Below are positions 33,613 to 35,544 of a DNA stretch of 35,544 nt, in pieces. The notes beneath the pieces are model-generated. The model made no database searches. It was not told where the DNA came from and saw only the letters and a program-made list of their open reading frames with translations. Made by a program: the position numbers and the translations under genes. The stretch is from contig JAGXSS010000037.1 in NCBI GenBank assembly GCA_018334055.1, positions 1 through 35,544 of the forward strand, given 5' to 3'. Each line of letters begins with the position of its first letter. Positions within the stretch are counted from its first letter, which is position 1. This stretch comes from Peptococcaceae bacterium (GTDB lineage: Bacteria > Bacillota > UBA994).

Positions 33613-34386
33613 CTACTTCTCTTGACAATACTTTCTGTTGCGCTTAAAAAATTGCAAATAGTTCAGGACATAACGCAATTCCGCCGCATTAAGGTCGCGA
33701 ATGGAGCGCAGGATAGCCTGCACTTTATGGTCACCGAGCAGCTCAATCAAATTAGGGCCTAAGCTGGACAGCAAATTTTCAATTTCCTCATATTGCAGTA
33801 AAAAGTAATGCACCGTTGTCCCCAAACTATCGGCCAGACGTTCTAATGTATCCAGTGAGGGGATGGTGTAACTGTTCTCGATCTGACTGATCAGACCGCT
33901 GGAAACACCCGCTTTATCGGCCAGAAGCGCAGCGGTAAGACCCTGCCCCTCCCGCAACTGTTTCAGGCGCACACCGATACCGGTCTGGTAGTTTCCTTTT
34001 TCTAGAAAATAACTGACTGTAAAATTTAGTGCCTCCGCTAACTGCTCCAGCTGTTCAAAGTCTGGCCTGCTTTCCCCAGCCTCAAACTTTTCCACCAGCG
34101 CTGCCGGCAATTCGCTGATTTCAGCCAGCTCTTCCAGTGAAAGCCCCCTTCCTTCCCGTAAAAACCGCAACTTTTCACCGGTAAAAGTCTCGTCTTCATC
34201 CAGAACAAGTAACGCCGAGGAAACATGTAGCGCATCAGCAATATTTTTCAGCACCGGAATCGATGGTTTTTTCAGACCGCGTTCGATAGTGCTCAGGTAA
34301 GAAGCGGAGAGTCCCGACGCTGCCGCTAATTGCCCTAAGTTTAGACCGCGCTCCAACCGAAAAGCCCTGATTCTGTTTCCAAGCAT
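33613..34386 (-). CDS. XRE-family regulator with three helix-turn-helix domains
   Basis: 257 residues from ATG 34386 (AAGGTG upstream; the frame extends to 34425 without a ribosome site). Three consecutive HTH_3 modules lie at about residues 2-56 (IRAFRLERGLNLGQLAAASG), 69-128 (LRFLREGRGLSLEELAEIS) and 137-196 (LKQLREGQGLTAALLADKAG), followed by a helical C-terminus (LGDHKVQAILRSIRDLNAAEL). No ligand domain is visible. It lies directly upstream of the operon promoter and is a candidate regulator of it. Most XRE proteins have one such domain; three in one chain is unusual. Stop is TAG. Confidence 0.82.
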   Translation of the reverse strand: MLGNRIRAFRLERGLNLGQLAAASGLSASYLSTIERGLKKPSIPVLKNIADALHVSSALLVLDEDETFTGEKLRFLREGRGLSLEELAEISELPAALVEKFEAGESRPDFEQLEQLAEALNFTVSYFLEKGNYQTGIGVRLKQLREGQGLTAALLADKAGVSSGLISQIENSYTIPSLDTLERLADSLGTTVHYFLLQYEEIENLLSSLGPNLIELLGDHKVQAILRSIRDLNAAELRYVLNYLQFFKRNRKYCQEK

Positions 34387-34488
34387 TCTTTCACCTTCGT
34401 TCCGAAAATTAACTTTCTTCATCACTGATTTTTTCGAATTTCATGGTAACAGCAGTAGGCAACATGCCATCTAACTCAATCTGAACAG
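33999..34488. repeat. Direct repeat, copy A (within the intact XRE gene and its leader)
   Basis: About 490 bases, nearly identical to 35055-35544 at an offset of 1056 bases. It covers the 5' part of the XRE gene and its upstream region. Only a few base differences are visible (for example one Leu/Pro change), so the duplication is recent. Confidence 0.9.
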
Positions 34489-34492
34489 TGAC

Positions 34493-35041
34493 CTATACCC
34501 AGAACTCCGGATACTTTCTATGCTTAGGAATATTGTTCACCAAAAGAGCAACCACCAAAAGAATCATAGCGCCAACCCCCACTGGCACAAAAGCGTAAAG
34601 ATAGCCTAGATTGTGTATTTTTTCTCCGCCGACAACTGCCAGCAGCGCCGTTCCTCCTGCCGGAGGATGGAGCGTCCTTGTTACCAACATCGCTGCTATA
34701 GCAAGCGATACTGCCATAGATGCCCCAACCCAGGCTATCCCTCCGAAGAGCTGATAGCACTGAACTCCTACAAGGCCTGAGATGATGTGCCCGCCAATCA
34801 AGTTTCTTGGCTGAGCCAAAGGACTTTTAATGGAAGCACAAACCAGCACAGCAGATGCCCCAAAGGGGGCGATCATTAACGTAACATCTCTGGGTTCAAA
34901 GTACATGGATGAGAGAAACCCAATGATGCCTATCGCTATTGCAGAGCCGAGCCACGACCAAAAAATCTCTGTAAGCCCAACTTTTCCTGGCAAACGCTGC
35001 GGTTCGCCCTTCATTTTCAAGAAATAATCCTGAATTTTCAC
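34493..35041 (-). CDS. HPP-family integral membrane protein
   Basis: 182 residues from ATG 35041. Hydrophobic helices are interspersed with the family motifs LMIAPFGASAVLVCA, PLAQPRNLIGGHIISGLVG and LHPPAGGTALLAVVG, the last containing the namesake HPP. HPP proteins are thought to be membrane transporters, some linked to nitrite. The substrate here is unknown. It ends in TAG 34495-34493, after which the same frame continues for 27 plausible codons (VTVQIELDGMLPTAVTMKF...) to TAA, so UAG read-through or a decayed longer gene is possible. It lies between the two XRE copies. Confidence 0.8.
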   Translation of the reverse strand: MKIQDYFLKMKGEPQRLPGKVGLTEIFWSWLGSAIAIGIIGFLSSMYFEPRDVTLMIAPFGASAVLVCASIKSPLAQPRNLIGGHIISGLVGVQCYQLFGGIAWVGASMAVSLAIAAMLVTRTLHPPAGGTALLAVVGGEKIHNLGYLYAFVPVGVGAMILLVVALLVNNIPKHRKYPEFWV

Positions 35042-35442
35042 CTTGCAAAACCACTTTCTAGAAAATAACTGACTGTAAAATTCAGTGCCTCTGCTAACTG
35101 CTCCAGCTGTTCAAAGTCTGGCCTGCTTTCCCCAGCCTCAAACTTTTCCACCAGCGCTGCCGGCAATTCGCTGATTTCAGCCAGCTCTTCCAGTGAAGGC
35201 CCCCTTCCTTCCCGTAAAAACCGCAACTTTTCACCGGTAAAAGTCTCGTCTTCATCCAGAACAAGTAACGCCGAGGAAACATGTAGCGCATCAGCAATAT
35301 TTTTCAGCACCGGAATCGATGGTTTTTTCAGACCGCGTTCGATAGTGCTCAGGTAAGAAGCGGAGAGTCCCGACGCTGCCGCTAATTGCCCTAAGTTTAG
35401 ACCGCGCTCCAACCGAAAAGCCCTGATTCTGTTTCCAAGCAT
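35038..35442 (-). pseudogene. Truncated duplicate of the XRE regulator
   Basis: 134 residues from ATG 35442. It is identical to the intact regulator through the second HTH module apart from a Leu-to-Pro change (GRGPSLEEL), then diverges at the repeat junction near 35055 and ends ESGFAR with TGA overlapping the HPP start. The third HTH and the C-terminal domain are lost. It probably arose by tandem duplication of a 1056-base unit. It could still bind DNA and act as a competitor, but is most simply a broken copy. Confidence 0.75.
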
Positions 35443-35544
35443 TCTTTCACCTTCGTTCCGAAAATTAACTTTCTTCATCACTGATTTTTTCGAATTTCAT
35501 GGTAACAGCAGTAGGCAACATGCCATCTAACTCAATCTGAACAG
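35055..35544. repeat. Direct repeat, copy B (runs to the window edge)
   Basis: Matches 33999-34488 at +1056 bases and is still matching at the last base, so the duplicated unit continues beyond the window. A second HPP copy is predicted just outside. Confidence 0.88.

Noticed and set aside
1-35544. CRISPR array, insertion sequence or prophage
   Set aside because: No spaced short repeats, transposase or phage genes were seen; the only large repeat is the XRE/HPP duplication.

Overview
This window looks like an anaerobic Gram-positive bacterium of the Firmicutes, probably an acetogen or a relative of Desulfitobacterium or Sporomusa that grows on methyl compounds. The reasons are a pyrrolysyl-tRNA synthetase split into PylSn and PylSc, many corrinoid-dependent methyltransferases with their reductive activators, an MtrH/MtxH-type methyltransferase, strong GGAGG ribosome sites with many GTG/TTG starts, and all genes on one strand. 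I name no species. Every supported gene is on the minus strand, so transcription runs from high to low coordinates.

Layout in transcription order. (1) 35544-33613: a duplicated 5' fragment of an XRE regulator, an HPP membrane protein and the intact three-HTH XRE regulator. (2) 33612-33261: a 350-base leader with a good sigma-70 promoter, hairpins and a tiny reading frame with two adjacent UAG codons. (3) 33260-22681: a methyl-transfer hub with a corrinoid protein, a corrinoid activator that has a complete GltD-like flavoprotein inserted in it, three MtbA-like (UroD-fold) methyltransferases, a normal activator and MtxH. (4) 22653-18177: pyrrolysine genes pylSn, pylSc, pylB, pylD, an Amt-type transporter and pylT. 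(5) 18144-9341: dimethylamine (mtbC, mtbB), monomethylamine (mtmC, mtmB) and trimethylamine (mttC, mttB) methyltransferase pairs, each B protein with an in-frame UAG at the known pyrrolysine site. A DUF2284 protein and a MoxR/VWA pair sit among them. (6) 9324-6878: pylC and a radical SAM protein. (7) 6811-3374: an unusual cassette of two DGC-domain proteins, a GcvH-like lipoyl protein, two thioredoxin-like proteins and a UroD-fold methyltransferase. (8) 3213-1: a separate methanol unit with a sigma-54 activator, mtaC and the start of mtaB behind a -24/-12 promoter.

How it works together. MttB, MtbB and MtmB demethylate tri-, di- and monomethylamine onto their corrinoid partners. MtbA-like proteins and/or MtxH would pass the methyl group to tetrahydrofolate and the Wood-Ljungdahl pathway. 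The activators reduce inactive Co(II) corrinoids. PylBCD, PylSn/PylSc and tRNA-Pyl supply the 22nd amino acid. The Amt protein may move ammonium or methylamine.

The most notable points are the following. Two genes of the cassette are interrupted by in-frame UGA codons at conserved cysteine positions, each followed by a plausible bacterial SECIS hairpin; they are probably a UxxC thioredoxin-like selenoprotein and a UroD-family methyltransferase with selenocysteine at its metal-ligand position. If so, this locus uses both selenocysteine and pyrrolysine. mtmB and mtbB use UAG both internally (pyrrolysine) and as their terminal stop. The operon leader contains a candidate pyrrolysine-sensing peptide. 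The activator/flavoprotein domain insertion and an A9 frameshift site joining MoxR and VWA are further unusual features.
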